Shown here: positions 62,972 through 64,000 of the stretch, piece by piece
Position numbering within the stretch: the stretch's first letter is position 1
How the letters are laid out: each line of letters starts with the position of its first letter
NCBI GenBank assembly: GCA_948440265.1
Contig: CAOJOK010000003.1
Location: forward strand, 62,001-126,000
Origin: an uncultured Clostridia bacterium
GTDB lineage: Bacteria; Bacillota; Clostridia; Christensenellales; Pumilibacteraceae
Length of the DNA stretch: 64,000 nt
Reading direction: 5' to 3'
Notes under the pieces: generated by a model
What the model saw: the letters and a program-made list of their open reading frames with translations, nothing else
Databases searched by the model: none
What the model was told of the DNA's origin: nothing
Program-made: the position numbers and the translations under genes

Positions 62972-63023
62972 AATACCGTCCTCCGTATCTACATTATATT
63001 ACGGCGGCTTTTCAAACGTGCGG

Positions 63024-63053
63024 AAAAAAAGCGGCTTATTGTTTGCCGCTTTT
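63024..63053 (-). terminator. Terminator after the GT28 glycosyltransferase
   Basis: AAAAGCGGC and GCCGCTTTT form a 9-bp stem followed by a T run, 6 bp after the stop. Confidence 0.85.
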
Positions 63054-63058
63054 CTTCG

Positions 63059-64000
63059 TTATTTTTCCCGTATCAAATTTCCGTTTTCGTCTGCCTGAAA
63101 CTTTTCGCACAGCAGAGCGTACAGATAGTCGGCTATTCTCTCCGCGCCGTTGGACTCGCTCTCTTTAAGCGCGGCGCTGCGCATTTTCTCGTATTGCTCT
63201 TTGTCGTCCAAAAGCTCGAACGCCTTTGCCACGGCTTTTTTGACGTTGAACTCCTTGACGGCGCAACCCACTTCTTCTATATAGTATCTTGCGTTGTCGC
63301 GCTCTATCGGCGTGGCGAACATAGTCACTATTATGGGCACGCCGAAATATCTCGGCTCCGCCATACTGCTCGCGCCGCTCTTGCCGATGAACACGTCGGC
63401 GACGGCGATATATTTCAGCATATCGTTTGTGAATGCCAGATTGACGAAGTTTATATTTTCGGGAACGGTCAGGGTCTTGAACTGCTCGTGCAGTTTTATG
63501 TTTTTGCCGCAGATTGCCACGACGTTGAGTTCTCTGTCCGTCTTCATAAGGCGGCGCACCGTCTTGCCCAGCCTGCCTGCGCCGTATCCGCCGTCCGCAA
63601 GCGTTATCGTCGGGCAGTCCTTTAAGCCGAGCGTCTTTCTCAATACGGCTTTGTCGCGCTCTATGCCGAACGCTTCGTTTCTGACTATGAACTGCGACTT
63701 GACGAGCTTCATATTCTCGAAACGCTTTTTCCTGCTTGCCTTGTCTATCGCCACCTGCGCCGGAATGAGCGTATAGTCGGCGCCCGTATCCCACAGCACG
63801 TCCATTCTCGCGTCGGGACAGTACTGCACGTTTATCGGTTTTTTCTCGATACGCGCGGCATAGTACGACGTCGCCCAATGCGTGGAGAATACGAGGTCGG
63901 CGTCCAGCGCCGTCATCTTCTGCAAGCCGTCCGCATAGGAGTCCTTTACGAACCACTGCATTATGGCTTTGAGAGAGTCGCGGCTGAACATATCCATAAG
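63059..64000 (-). CDS. GT28-type glycolipid glycosyltransferase, C-terminal part (5' end outside window)
   Basis: The last 313 or so residues; the frame stays open to the window edge, so the start is not visible. The visible part resembles diacylglycerol glycosyltransferases (UgtP / MGDG synthase type). It has an N-domain end with DLVFSTHWATSYY, the linker PDARMDVLWDTGADY, then the nucleotide-sugar domain with GGYGAGRLGKTVRRLM and DVFIGKSGASSMAEPRYFG, where MurG-like enzymes bind UDP-sugar. Likely makes membrane glycolipids or lipoteichoic-acid anchor; acceptor unknown. Confidence 0.8.
   Translation of the reverse strand, partial: LMDMFSRDSLKAIMQWFVKDSYADGLQKMTALDADLVFSTHWATSYYAARIEKKPINVQYCPDARMDVLWDTGADYTLIPAQVAIDKASRKKRFENMKLVKSQFIVRNEAFGIERDKAVLRKTLGLKDCPTITLADGGYGAGRLGKTVRRLMKTDRELNVVAICGKNIKLHEQFKTLTVPENINFVNLAFTNDMLKYIAVADVFIGKSGASSMAEPRYFGVPIIVTMFATPIERDNARYYIEEVGCAVKEFNVKKAVAKAFELLDDKEQYEKMRSAALKESESNGAERIADYLYALLCEKFQADENGNLIREK

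Overview
The window looks like chromosome of an endospore-forming, Gram-positive member of the class Clostridia. The pointers are a SpoIIID regulator, clostridial-style single-chain PurL, AgrC/AgrA-like two-component pairs, phiLC3-type holin, strong AAGGAG ribosome sites, and frequent TTG/GTG starts. Genus cannot be fixed from the sequence; a gut Christensenellales-like lineage would fit but is only a guess. Most genes lie on the minus strand. Base composition and codon style are even throughout, including the phage-like block. No rRNA, tRNA, CRISPR array or transposase was seen.

Layout. 1-8.7 kb: an M1-type lipoprotein peptidase, an alpha/beta hydrolase, murG with an exported protein, and an operon of a DUF1538 membrane protein with two P-II-like proteins. 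8.8-19.2 kb: a purine operon purE-C-M-N-H-D-L read from one clear promoter. 19.3-22.3 kb: a PP2C phosphatase with a zinc-ribbon Ser/Thr kinase, then a PfkB sugar kinase. 22.4-27.7 kb: signalling module 1 (LytTR regulator, AgrC-like kinase, membrane-tethered GH3 glycosidase). 28.1-39 kb: housekeeping genes prfA, a DUF1385-PrmC fusion, rpmE, dnaA, tetR, rsmI, trmN6-like, tilS, spoIIID, prs and a glmU-like gene. 39.2-46.3 kb: signalling module 2, parallel to module 1 but with an added lipoprotein. 46.4-59.9 kb: a compact phage structural cassette (terminase, portal, capsid, tail parts, holin) with no integrase, repressor, replication or lysin gene. 60-64 kb: icd, ddl and a GT28-type glycosyltransferase cut by the window end.

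The most striking structure is the pair of signalling modules. Each has a LytTR regulator, an AgrC-like kinase and a GH3 enzyme of inverted domain order held by a membrane helix at each end. In each, a promoter just after the kinase gene carries two LytTR-type half-sites exactly 21 bp apart. Neither has AgrB or AgrD. This predicts that each kinase/regulator pair switches on its own surface glycosidase (in module 2 also a lipoprotein). Module 2 also shares a ~170-bp block, coding for a 34-residue acidic tail plus the terminator, with the holin gene 7 kb away.

A second layer is a family of ~123-bp elements with inverted ends (CTGACGGCATA-type), present at five places, always just 3' of a minus-strand gene. 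They often supply that gene's stop codon, and their stems are kept paired by compensating changes. They are accompanied by a shorter palindromic repeat. Several genes (the membrane gene at 8.6 kb, tilS, the glmU-like gene, the SH3 gene) have promoter -10 boxes so close to the start codon that their mRNAs should be leaderless or nearly so.
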